Shown in pieces: positions 45,307 through 55,865 of a stretch of 63,051 nt of DNA; position 1 is the first letter of the stretch, and each line of letters begins with the position of its first letter. A program made the translations under genes and the position numbers. This stretch comes from Gymnopilus junonius (lineage: Eukaryota > Basidiomycota > Agaricomycetes > Agaricales > Galerinaceae), in contig JADNYJ010000211.1 of the NCBI GenBank assembly GCA_015501075.1, forward strand, positions 1 to 63,051. Direction: 5' to 3'. Under the pieces are notes generated by a model, which searched no databases, was not told the origin of the DNA, and saw nothing but the letters and a program-made list of their open reading frames with translations.

Positions 45307-46200
45307 TACTAGTGACTGGCACATCTTGTCTTTGGTTTTGTTTGGCAGGGCCCTCAGCATGGGATTCTTATGACTTTAATCAACAATATTTAAATCTGCT
45401 CCCATTGATGTTATCTGACTGCATGAGCCCATGTGTTTAAGGTGTTTCAGTAAAACGAGAATTGTGTATTCTGTATTTTAATAGTTCCCATCTAATGTCC
45501 CACTGAAGTGACATCAAAAATGTCCTTGAAGCATTGGCAAGTAACAATTTATCAATCTTAAATTTCATCAAGGGAGTCCTCAAAAGACTTGCTCAAGAAA
45601 GATATATTCTACTAGGTGATCTAGCTGACATGTGTGCAAATCTACACAGGGTTGCTCCTGAGGTGTTTCATTGGGCTTTCAAGGAGGTCAGGCAAAGACT
45701 TTGTGCTGAGGTAGTACTGATGTCAGAAGGACAGTATGGCCTTCATTTTAGTATGGCAAAGACAACCTCAGAATACCTTGAAGGCTTGTTTATGCAAGTC
45801 ACAAGGGAAAAAATGTGCACCAATATGCCTTGGCTATGAAAAGTAGTGACATCTCTGTTAGATGCAAATCCAGACTGTAGGTGAATAATGCCAGACTTTG
45901 CAAATCAAGAAGAAAGTATCATGGACAAGCTGTCATCAAATCAGGAAGAGGATCTTGGAGAGATCAGAGGAGATGCCATGGACATCAATTCTGATTCAGA
46001 TATTGAGATGGACATTGATCCAAATCCAAAGGACAAAGGGACTGAAAAGGTGAAGAAAACAAAGAAAAGTAGACAACAAGCCATCAGATAATGATCAATG
46101 GGAGCGGATTTAAATGTTGCTGATTAGAGTCATGGGAATCCCGTGCTGAGGGCCCTGCCAAACAAAACCAAAGACAAGATGTGCCAGTCACTAGTGGGCA
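45307..46200. mobile_element. Nested 0.9-kb inverted-repeat element
   Basis: 45307-45382 (ACTAGTGACTGGCACATC and onward, through a GGGCCCTCAGCA-like inner part) is the reverse complement of about 46124-46198. It interrupts the left terminal region of E2. It holds a fragment of a DUF6589-like gene. Its target duplication is unclear: the flanks AGTGCC and GGCACT are reverse complements of each other, not direct copies. Confidence 0.65.
45520..46091 (+). pseudogene. DUF6589-like mobile-element protein fragment
   Basis: The frame has NNLSILNFIKGVLKR, GLHFSMAKTTSEYLEGLFMQ and, after a stop near 45838, an acidic part (MDINSDSDIEMDIDPNPKD) and a basic end. The block LHF-AAKAT-EYIEGSFMQ followed by an acidic/basic tail is what I recall from DUF6589-containing proteins common in Agaricomycete repeats. 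Only a fragment remains, without a catalytic region. Confidence 0.45.
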
Positions 46201-46290
46201 CTGGTTTTCCCATCAATACACTGGGTATTCTCAGCATGAAAAAGAATTAAAGAAGTAAAGAAAGGAAGGCTTTGGAAGGAATCATGTGAC

Positions 46291-49200
46291 CTATCCATAA
46301 ATACTACATTTCTTTCCGTTATTGACTCCTCGACATCCAGCTAAGGCCCTACACTTGCAGCAAGGCACTGTACAAACTACAAGGCAATTTAAAATATCAC
46401 TATTACCTGGGCACTCAGGCCTCTGGCAACAGTGGCAAGTGCATGTCCTTCTTTTACAGTTCTCGTCAGGAACAACACAATGATGTTTTGCAGGTCTCTC
46501 ATGGATCCTGTGCCATGTTAATGAAAGTTGTGAATGAAAGGTACGATGACTTACTCATTACTCTCAAAAAATTGAATAGCTGATTGGGGTCTTGAACTTT
46601 CAGATGGCTGGCTGAAGTCATGGATTACCACGGAAGGTGGTGTGATCATTGGCTGGTCTTTGAGCATCAGCATTTGAATATCAGCTGCATTGCAGCCCTG
46701 GGAAACTGCAGCCTGGGAAGGAGTGTCCTGATTTTGAGGAATAGGTTGGGCCGCTAATAGCTGAGGTGAGATAATCAGATGCAATATGGGAAGGCTAGTG
46801 GAGATTGATTGGGGAATGACTTGATTTTCGTCAAAGTTGATGACACCATGATTTGGTTGAAAAGAATGTGGCAAGGATGTTAAATATGCTGGAAAGTCCT
46901 GGTCTTCCACAGCAAATACATGAGCAGTTTGCTTGATGGACTGAAGCTGCTCTGAAATAAGCTCTTGCGAAGCTTTGATGTTGGTATTTTTTTCCCAAGT
47001 CTTGGTGTAAGCTATCAGAACTTCAGTTGTAATATAAAAGTGAGACTTTCCATCAGCGGTTTGATTCCATTCTTGAGCAAAAGCTTCATAATTGACTTTT
47101 CCTCGACCTTCCTCACTAGACAATTGGATTGAGTATTCTCGGATTTTTTTGAAGAAGTATTGATGAGCTTCTGGTGTAGTTGGCAGTAGAACAGGAAGGG
47201 TGAGCTTCTGCTGTTTATGAAGCCATTCATCAGAGGCATTGAGTTTGAATACTTTTTGACAGTCATTGGTGTAAGGATCCATTGCAAGGCATAGCTGCAG
47301 AGAGTCTGAAGAAAACAAGCAGTCAGCTACTTGAAATTTGAAATTTACGAATATCCTTACCAGGAAAAGCACAGATCCCAAATTGTTCATCTGCAATTTC
47401 ATACAAGTCTCCATTAATCCAATCAGAGTAAGACTTGGCACCATTGACACTATCAGAGGGATAATTCAACAAGAATGATGTATGATTTATCAGGGAGAAA
47501 TCATGATGATAATCCCAGTCAACACCAAAACAGTGCTTCACATAGGCCTGGAGATTGTATCAAGTACGATGATCTGTCAGGCAATTGACAGTCAAATGAG
47601 GACCAGCTATTACCATTTCAATTCACAGCATGGAAAAATTATGAAGAAAAACAGACCATGAAGAGCACCAAACTTCCGATAGATATCACCATGGGGCCCA
47701 CCTTCAACTTTGTTTGTACCATGCAGATACTTCCACTTTTGAAGACCATATTTATTGATCCCAGCCTTTTCATACATGACAATATCAGGATTATCGGACA
47801 GGTATCCTTGACGAGCAAGCTCCAAAACAGCATTAGCCTTTTCCCATGCCTGTTTATTGAAAAGAGGCTCATTGGTTTTCGCATCCAAGGCATTTCCAAA
47901 AGTATCAAAGACATGGGATATAGCTGGTACAAGAACACTTGGAGGTGGGACATAGTGTGGAGTTTGCTCTGCAATAAAACATGGATTCTGGGCAAGCATT
48001 TGGTCAAACATAAGATTGAAGGCCTCCTTGCAGACTTTATTCATGACAGAGCGATATTCAGGCTCCCATTGTAGGATATGATCACGTAAAGCCCGAAGAA
48101 ATGCAGGACGGACACCATGATTAGCCAGTGTCTGAATCATATGAAATGCATGGAATATGTCCTTCTTGATTTTAGTGTAGACATGCCCATGATCAGGTGG
48201 CACATTCACAAGCTGTTCAAGAGTCAAAACAAAGTCATCAGGCAAAGACTGCCCTCCAGAAGCCAGATTGTTATCCTCAAGTTCACGTTGTTTTCCTGTA
48301 AGAAAAGCTATAATTTGTGCTCAACAAAAAGGAAGCTTATGAACCATGCTGTTTTTCTGTGACAGAGGAATATGCCTCTAACATCACTAGATTGACAGTA
48401 CTTGATTCATCAGCATTTTCATTCTCCACTTTGGTACCTTCAGGTGCATTTTCTTCATCATCAGAAAGTAATTCAGTCAGAACTTCATTGTCCAATGTAT
48501 TAACAACTGTTGATGAAGTCGGAGTTGAATGACTTTTGTTGCCCTACAGTCCAATGGATTAAAAAAATTTCAGATAATATAACCATCAAGCTTACCTCTA
48601 AATTATCACAGTGATCAAAGACTAGCAAGGAAATTGGGCTGACCACCTTAAATGTGCCATCTGGTGAAGCTGCATGGAGTTCTCCAAGAGTAAAAGCACC
48701 GCTCTTCATCTTTCTTCCTGAAAAATGAGAAATATGTAAAATAGCAGCAGCAGCTGGATTTAGCACATCGTGAATATCAAGTAGAAGCTGATTACATCCA
48801 GGTGTCTTCACGCGAATAGAATCAAATGAGTTTGGTTGAATCTCAGAGATCTTCCCATATGTGACTAGATCCCCACCCTCTTGAATAAGTAGAGTAACTT
48901 TGGTACCAACAGGAGTATCTATGGATGGATGCTCCAGCAAAGCAATCTGTGAGGCCTGTTCAAATACTAGCTGAGTCGCATATACATCAAGACTAGCATA
49001 ACCAAGGTATTCAGGTTCAAGGACTGTAGATTCCCAGTTATCATGCTTGCGGAGATCATCTGGTTTTGGAAGATAGGCCTCAAGCAATTTCTTGCAGAGA
49101 GCCTCAAGAGTTCCAGTATCCTTTTGGGAGATTATACCATAATCAATGCAGTACTCTTTTAGATCAATAACATTAAAGGATGTTTGACCTGAAAGTTGGG

Positions 49201-51728
49201 GAAATTGTTTGTGAAGGTGAGATGGATCAGTTTTAATATTACAGCCAACCTCAAAAACTTGCTCCGAGATCAGAAGTTGAAGCAGAGACAGCGGAAGCCT
49301 GTCACCAAATTTATGAACCTAATCGTATTTGCATATTAAATTTTAGTTTTAAGTAAATCAAATGCACTGACTGGAATAATGAACACATCTTGTGGTGTAG
49401 AATGAGGTGCAAGCTGAATAATGGACACACCCAGATGATGTGAGAAATTCCACTCTGCATCAAAGCTTACACAGACATGAGCATTTGGATCATTGTCAAG
49501 ACCGGACAGAATTGATGAAGTCATGGTCTCAACTAGGTCAGGGGAACGAAGCCAAGTAGTATTGACAGAATTTGGAATTTCGAGAGCCTTCAATCCATAT
49601 GCAGCTGCCATTGGAGTTAAAGACTCAGATAAAGACGGAAAAGCTGCCTGAAGCATTTTTGTGTCCTGGCTTTCATGAACATACTAATTGCAAATGATTT
49701 GTTAATTAACATACCTTGACTGGGTCATCTGAAAAGGCAATTTGGGGATAATCAAAGCCATATTGACAAGTTGATTGAGCAATGGCTTGAAGAGGACCAT
49801 TGCACTCCTCATGAGCTTTAGTAAGGGCCAATACCTGAGCTCGGATATAATGAGAGTCCATGCATGTCCATAATGCGTTAAAGACTGGGACACCTTTGAC
49901 TTTTGCGATATGCTTGTTGACCTAACAAATAAAGCTTAGATGTGATTGATTATTATTAATTAATTGAAAGGCAGTATTACCTTATGCGAGTCATCAATAG
50001 CAATTTGGTCAGGAGGAAGACAAGTAGTATGCTGATTGGCATCATGCTCATGTGTTCAATGGCCTTGTTCATCATTTGTGCAAGGTAGAATTGCTTGGCA
50101 CAAATCTGGCATACTTTTGGCAATCACCAAAATCCCCAAATGAGGGAGCAGCAGTCTCAAGGTAATCATGAAGCAAGGTTTGAGTACATGTCTGCATTTG
50201 ACTCTCAATTTCCTGATGTCTGCACACAAGCTCAAATATAGCTTCTAAGTATTGTGCTTGGAGAACGTTGAATTTGTGTGTATGCATTTCAAGGAGAAGA
50301 GACCAGACCCCTGATGGCCCCATTTTGTGCTGATTTCCAACCTGAAGTTGAGATATCACTTGGTGAGATAGACCGCTCTTGCGTGAGAGAACCGCTGGGA
50401 ATGCAAGTTGCAAGTAATGAGGAAGGGAGTCGAGCAATGTCTGATTCCAGCCACAGAAGTACTTGCAGCAGCCTTTATGACAGTAGTAATTCCATGTTAT
50501 AATATAGAAAGAGTCTTCGACATCAATCACGCATCGCGGGGGGCATGCTCCATTTTTTTCAAGCATGCCATGGCACAGTGGGCAACAAAGGTCTGAAATG
50601 AAGAAATGGGGCAACCAAAGAAAGATCCGAGGACAATATAGCATTTCAGGTTGAAATTGGTGATGAAAGAGGGAGAAGATGGGCTCAGGCATATGGATCC
50701 AGAAGGTAGGCAGTGCATATGGTTTGTTATTGGTGAATAGTGGCAGCTGCATCAAGGAACACCCTTCTTTGGTGAAAATCAACGGAGCGACAATGGAAGC
50801 AAAGTATGCATAGAGCCAGTTCGGCATGTATTTTGGTTGAGCAAACCATGCTGCTGCACAGGTAAGTATAGAATTCGATAACAGAGAAATTGGATCGTAC
50901 CTGAGCTACCTTCCATTCCACAACCCTCTGAAACCATCCCCAGTCATCTGCCAATTGGGCCATCATCTGACTCATCATCAGAGTCATCGGGATCATCTTC
51001 AGTCTCGCTGCATTGATCAAACCTGAAGCTAGACTTCTGGCTGAAGAATGGTCCTATTTACAAACAGTGAGTTCAGTTCCCATTTCCTGGAAGACAAGCA
51101 TGTACTGATGAGATTGTGAATGCTCTATGGCTTGGCAAAGATGTTTGAATCATGCTCTGAGTGCATCCGAATCTGGGGTGATGCATTCGGGGGTGTTGTG
51201 AGCTCCTTGATCCATGTTTGATGAGGTGGAGGGCAGTGCATTAGCTAGATAGAATGTGGTAACAGAACGTAGATAGCATGAGATCGCGAAAACCTTGACA
51301 CAAAAATAAGGACTCACATTGACCTCAAGATTTGGATGCTTCAAGTTCGTAAAGCTGTAGGAGGACTTCTTGTGGAATATCATCGAATTCATACTTGTCA
51401 TCAGCCTGGGATGCAATTTCAAGGTCTGCAGTAGCATCAAGGTCAGTAACTGTAGGGTACTAGTAATATGAAATGCAAATATGACATACCTCCTTCCGAC
51501 TCATCAGAAGTAAGCTCAGATACTTCTGTTGAGGTCTGATTCTTGGGGTGGCCATGAGGCAGCACATTTGGATGGTGCGGTCCATCCTTAGATCCCTTCG
51601 GGCAACCAATTTTGCGCTTTGGCTGTGCTGTGGAGATATCATGGCCAATGGAACCTTAAAGGGGAGATTGGGATATTATGAGCCTGAGAGTCGGTGTGTC
51701 AGAGCATGTCATACCTTTTTTAGCCATA
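46291..51728 (-). CDS. E2-encoded multidomain protein: DUF6729-like, DEDDy 3'-5' exonuclease, Cys-rich C-terminus
   Basis: Multi-exon minus-strand gene starting about 51728 (MAKK, then spliced). The N-terminal segment KRKIGCPKGSKDGP resembles an AT-hook. At 50830-50072: YCPRIFLWLPHFF, CPLCHGMLEKNGACPPRCV, YYCHKGCCKYFCGWNQ, FPAVLSRKSGLSHQVISQL, matching my memory of DUF6729. At 49656-48900 is a WRN-like exonuclease: VSFDAEW (DxE), VGCNIKTDPSHL (second Asp) and YLGYASLDVYATQLVFE (YxxxD). At 48245-47650: PPDHGHVYTKIKKDIFHAFH and YLHGTNKVEGGPHGDIYRKF. The last two exons, ending 46291, add CKRRTCTCHCCQRPECPG and CCKCRALAGCRGVNNGKKC, a likely zinc-binding tail. It probably acts on DNA or RNA in mobilisation of E2. 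Exon borders are only partly resolved. Confidence 0.7.
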
Positions 51729-51851
51729 GATAATTTTCATCCACTGTCAGAATTTGTTGAAGAGAGCACAAACGATGAGATTTGAGGGAAGTTGGCAGAG
51801 AAAAAGTCGAAATTGAGGTGTTGTGATTGAGGAGAAGAGGAGTTAGGCAAA

Positions 51852-52069
51852 GGCAGATAACTTTTGGGTGGCAGATAACCAATTGGCATTTTTTATTCCC
51901 TCAACACACTAAAAAAGCGAAAAAAGTGGATTGGAAGACCTAAGCTATGCTATAGCATCTAATCATGCACTAAAATGACCCTTCTCCCCATGAATTTCGA
52001 CTATCAAGTGCCAGACTCTGCCAAAAGGTATCTGCCTGGAAAACTCCAGGCAGATAACTGGCAGATAAA
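51852..52069. repeat. Subterminal GGCAGATAA-type repeats of E2
   Basis: GGCAGATAAC at 51852 and 51870, its inverse GGTATCTGCC at 52027, GGCAGATAAC at 52049 and GGCAGATAAA at 52060. Clustering next to a terminus suggests binding sites for the element's own protein. Confidence 0.6.
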
Positions 52070-52097
52070 TACCCAGCCGAACGATTGGTAAACCATG

Positions 52098-52176
52098 GGC
52101 ACTAACTGTGTTCAAGTTTCACTAGATCTTCGGAACAATTATGTAATCTAAGCCCATGCAACTGGTTTGGAGTCTG
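52098..52176 (-). repeat. Right terminal inverted repeat of E2
   Basis: Inverse partner of 45228-45306, ending GGTTTGGAGTCTG. Confidence 0.85.
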
Positions 52177-52185
52177 AGTAGTTGC
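52177..52185. repeat. 9-bp target site duplication, copy 3
   Basis: AGTAGTTGC immediately outside the right end of E2. Confidence 0.8.
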
Positions 52186-52380
52186 ATGATCTTCCTTGAT
52201 ACATATCCTAACATTGAAGTGCACTTAGGTAACCAAGTTCCATGCTTTATTTTGGGAAGCGACGCCCAGTCTATTTAACATGCTAATCACGATAGTCAAT
52301 TACAAGTTGATCCGGACACTATTCAGGCTATCCAAGAGAGTAGCTCCTTGCATCCCAGTGGCAGCATCCTTCAAGCCTTC
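52186..52380 (-). other. Displaced 3' end of SDR-E (ancestral stop and poly(A) signal)
   Basis: Joining 52380 to the sequence after the right LTR, minus one CTTC, restores a natural last codon and a TGA stop for SDR-E. On the minus strand AATAAA at 52251-52246 lies about 125 bp past that stop. This stretch is therefore the original 3' untranslated region, now about 5.7 kb away from its gene. Confidence 0.65.
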
Positions 52381-52588
52381 TGTAAGACGACGTGAAGTCG
52401 TCGACACTGAGAAGGCTGATCAGACCAAGAGAACAGGAACGAGGTATCTATTCGAGAGTCAAGACGCATCTAAGGGAAAGGGAGAGATGATGATGGTATC
52501 GAGAAGAGAGAGCGAGTTACTGTTACTTGTGTCCGTTGTGACTATGTACGTGAGTACAAATATGGAAATCCGTGTGAGCATGCTTACA
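52381..52588 (-). repeat. 3' LTR of chromovirus
   Basis: 208 bp, TG...CA ends; preceded by CTTC. Confidence 0.9.
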
Positions 52589-52737
52589 CCCTCCCCTGCT
52601 ATCGAAGAGAAATGTGTACTAGGTAGAACATAAATGAAAGCAATTTAAAAAAAAGGGGGGGGTTGAACAGTGCGCAGCGCGGGTGCATTAAAAAACCCAG
52701 TGGGAAAAAGCTACCGGCTGGCAGGGCGAAGACTACA

Positions 52738-55700
52738 CTAAACCGCCGTAGAAGTAGAATTCTTCCTAGCCAGCCAAACATCCAGGGCCTTGCAGTCTTC
52801 GAGTTCAGAGCGAGGAAGCCACTTGTCACCTTCAGGGCCTTCTCCTTGCCACCTGATGAGGTATTCCGTGGCATGTGTTCTCCAATTTGTCTGCTCATCT
52901 ACAATCTTGTCAATGAAAAACTCTTCCTCACCATTGATGACCACGGGGGCCGGGGGATTGAGAGCGCATGAGGGGAAAAGCTCATTGTTGTTCTCCTTAA
53001 AGGGTAAAACCTCTGAGGTGTGGAAAACCGGGAAAATGCTGGTAGCATTGGGGAGATCCAAAGTGACAGTTGAGTGACGTTCATTGACCGCGATGATTCG
53101 ATGAGGCCCATCATATCGAGGAATGAACTTTGCAACACGCGTTGAATCGCCTGTCTTGTACTGGCGGCGGCGATTTTCCGTGGACAACACAACACGGTCT
53201 CCAACAGTGAATGGAAAATCTAAACGTCGCCTTTTGTTAGCATGATAAGCCTGAGTGACCTTGGCACTTATCAAGTTGTCCTGTGCTTCTAGAACAAGGG
53301 GCTGCATCCGTTCTATGATTGTCTCTGCTGTGTTGTTTTTGGGGGTACGAGGTTGGGTGGGTATAAAAGGAGGCAGAATACGTGGAGATCGTCCAAATCG
53401 AAGTTGGAAGGGAGTGTATCCGGTGGAACGATTCCTTGTGCTCATAATGTCAAATCGGATCTTGGGAATGGCTCGAACCCATCCACGTTGATCACGCTCC
53501 ACAGCAAACCGAATGCATTGAATAACAGTCTTGTTGGTCCTCTCGCTGGAGCCGTCGGTTTCCGGGTGATAGCTAGTCGACATCTTCAACTTGATACCTG
53601 TTAGTTTATGCAATGTCTTCCAAAATCGCGACATGAAAAGCTTGTCGCAGTCCGAGACAATATCAGAAGGCAAACCATTTTCACAGTACCATTTGTCAAA
53701 GAATAACTCTGCTAGTTCCTCAGCGGTGAGTTTTGTAGTCGTTGGAACAATCTGTATGTCGGAGCCAAGTCGGTCAGTAAATGTAACCAATGCATCAAAA
53801 CCACTGTCCAAGGGCAACGGGCCAATGAAATCAATCGCAACCGAATCGCAACGCTGATCGGGAATGGGAAGTGGGTGTAAGGGCCCAAAAGGTTTTGATG
53901 TTCTGGATTTGTTTCGCTGACAGTCCGCGCAGGAGGGAATGTACGCTTCCTCCAAGTCGTGCCGCATATTGGGCCAATAAAACAAGTTGCGGAGCATGGC
54001 GTATGACTTATCTGTACCAAAGTGACCAAGACAGTCATGTGCAAGGCGGAACAGGGTTTCACGAACCTTAGGGACCGCTGGGACGACCAGACGATCCTTG
54101 ATGAACCAGAAACCCTTCTCATGGCAGACTGAGTGCATTCCAGCACTAGCTGCTGTCAGTTTCTGAACAAATGCATCATTAGCATACCCAGCTTGAATGT
54201 CTCGCAGAATCGCATCGTCCAATTGAAGACTTGATTTGACGGAACCACCTGAAGAGCTGAATATTGATGCAATTCCCTGCATTGCAGGTTCTCGTAGACG
54301 GGATAAGGCATCGGCCACGCCGTTCTTTTCACCAGGTATGTACTTTATGGTGGCATCGTAGTGGGACAAAAACTCCATCCAACGGATCTGTCGACGAGAC
54401 AGGTCACACTGTTGGCTAAAGTGTTCAAGGGTCTTATGATCAGTCCAAATTTCAAATCGATAGCCCAAGAGGTCAGTATGCCATTTCTTGAGGGCCCGGA
54501 CAATTGCCAACATTTCCTTCTCATGTACTGGATAGTTTAGCTCAGGACCTTTGAATGATTGCGAGTCATAGGCTACAGGTTTTGAAGTGTCGTGGGTAAG
54601 GCCAAAAGATAACATTGCGCCGGAACCATAATCACTTGCATCGGTGGTCACAAAAATCTTGTGGTTAGGCATTAAGAGGGGGTCAATCGTGGTCAAACAT
54701 GCAGGCGACGTCGCTAGACGTTTGATGCAGTCCAAAGCTGTTTGGTGACATTGTGTCCAGCCAGGAAACTTCTTGTCGTGTTCCTTTCTAGTGAGCTCAT
54801 CCAGAATTACTGTGAACTTTGTGAGGTTTGGGAGAAAAGGAGAGAGGTAACGGACAAGGCCAAGGAAGCTACGAATGTCATGAGAAGAATTCGGTGTAGG
54901 CCACTTCTTGATCCGATCGGCCTTCTGTTCATCAGCCTCAATGCCTCTCTCCGAGATGCGATGGCCCAGGAATGAAATCTCCTTGCAAAATAACCTTGTC
55001 TTTTTTGGATTACAGAACAGTTTATGCTCCTTCAGAGCCTGGAGAATAAGTGCCAAGTTACGCTTGTGTTCCTCAATCGAGTTTGACCAAATGATGATAT
55101 CATCCATGTAGACATGGCATATTTTACCAATATATTTTCGCAAAGCCGCAGTAACACGTCTTTGGTGAATTGAAGGTGCGTTCTTGATACCCATAGGCAT
55201 GACCGTCCATTCATACAAACCCCAAGGGGTGTTGACCGCAGTCAGTTTCATGTCATCTGGATGTAGCCTTGTCTGAAAGAAACTGTTTGTCATGTCGATG
55301 GTCACCCAGATCTTGCCTTTAGCACAGTCCGCAAGAATATCATCGATGCGAGGCAGAGGAAAACTATCAGTGACTGTATTTGCGTTTAACTGTCGATAGT
55401 CGTTAACCCAATGAGGAAGAACAGTAGGATCTGCCTTGGGAATGATAAAGCAGCCAGAGCCAGCAGGGGCAGACGAGGGACGAATGCGCCCGCTTCCAAG
55501 TGTTGGTTCAAGAGGGTATAGAAGGGGTCTCGCCACTTACGAGGGCACGCATAATTCCGATTCTGGATCATCAGATTAGCATCCTTCATCATGATCCATG
55601 CCAACGGTTCGAGTGGAAGATCATCGACATGCGGAATGGGTTCAAAAACAGTTGAAAACTCAGAGCGCAGGTCTTGTTCATATTGGGTCAATTTAGATTC

Positions 55701-55865
55701 CGTTTCAAGTGAATCAATACGGTTTAAGATGGATGCAATAAAGTCAGGAGGCTTAATGGGTTCCAGGGGTTGCAGGCGAGCTTGCCACTTCTTGGGGTAG
55801 ACTGTCAAAAGCTCGAGCAGAACCTTAGCTTTTGTAGCCTTGTTTTGCAGAAGCTGCTCTTTCAA
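52738..55865 (-). pseudogene. Chromovirus pol: RT, RNase H, integrase, chromodomain
   Basis: Pol polyprotein on the minus strand: RT with WVNDYRQLNANTV, TIDMTNSFFQTRLH and VYMDDIIIW (YxDD, about 55100); RNase H with FVTTDASDYGSGAMLSFG; integrase with the HHCC region (HDCLGHFGTDKSY and CADCQRN) and DDE core (AIDFIGPLP, VSDCDKLF, DGSSERTNK). The C-terminal chromodomain (EEFFIDKIVDEQ, YLIRWQGEG, WLPRSELEDCKALDVWL) defines a chromovirus. The first part (55865 to about 55490) and the rest are in different frames; one C appears lost near 55487-55491. The main frame of about 930 codons is otherwise open. Near VSDCDKLF a Cys replaces the usual Arg, one CpG transition away. Confidence 0.88.

Larger units (their letters stand above)
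45228..52176. mobile_element. Element E2: 6.9-kb TIR element encoding an exonuclease/DUF6729-type protein
   Basis: The left end CAGACTCCAAACCAGTTG at 45228 runs to about 45306 and is matched inversely by 52098-52176, with the only differences inside one CpG. Similarity resumes after 46201, past a nested insertion. A perfect 9-bp AGTAGTTGC flanks the element. One large minus-strand gene fills it (46291-51728). Near the right end GGCAGATAA-type motifs are repeated five times (51852-52069), as expected for subterminal protein-binding sites. TSD length and TIRs indicate DNA cut-and-paste behaviour, but no DDE transposase is recognised. Confidence 0.8.

Noticed and set aside
47658..48074. 138-codon plus-strand frame
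   Set aside because: Antisense to the conserved minus-strand E2 gene; no motif of its own.
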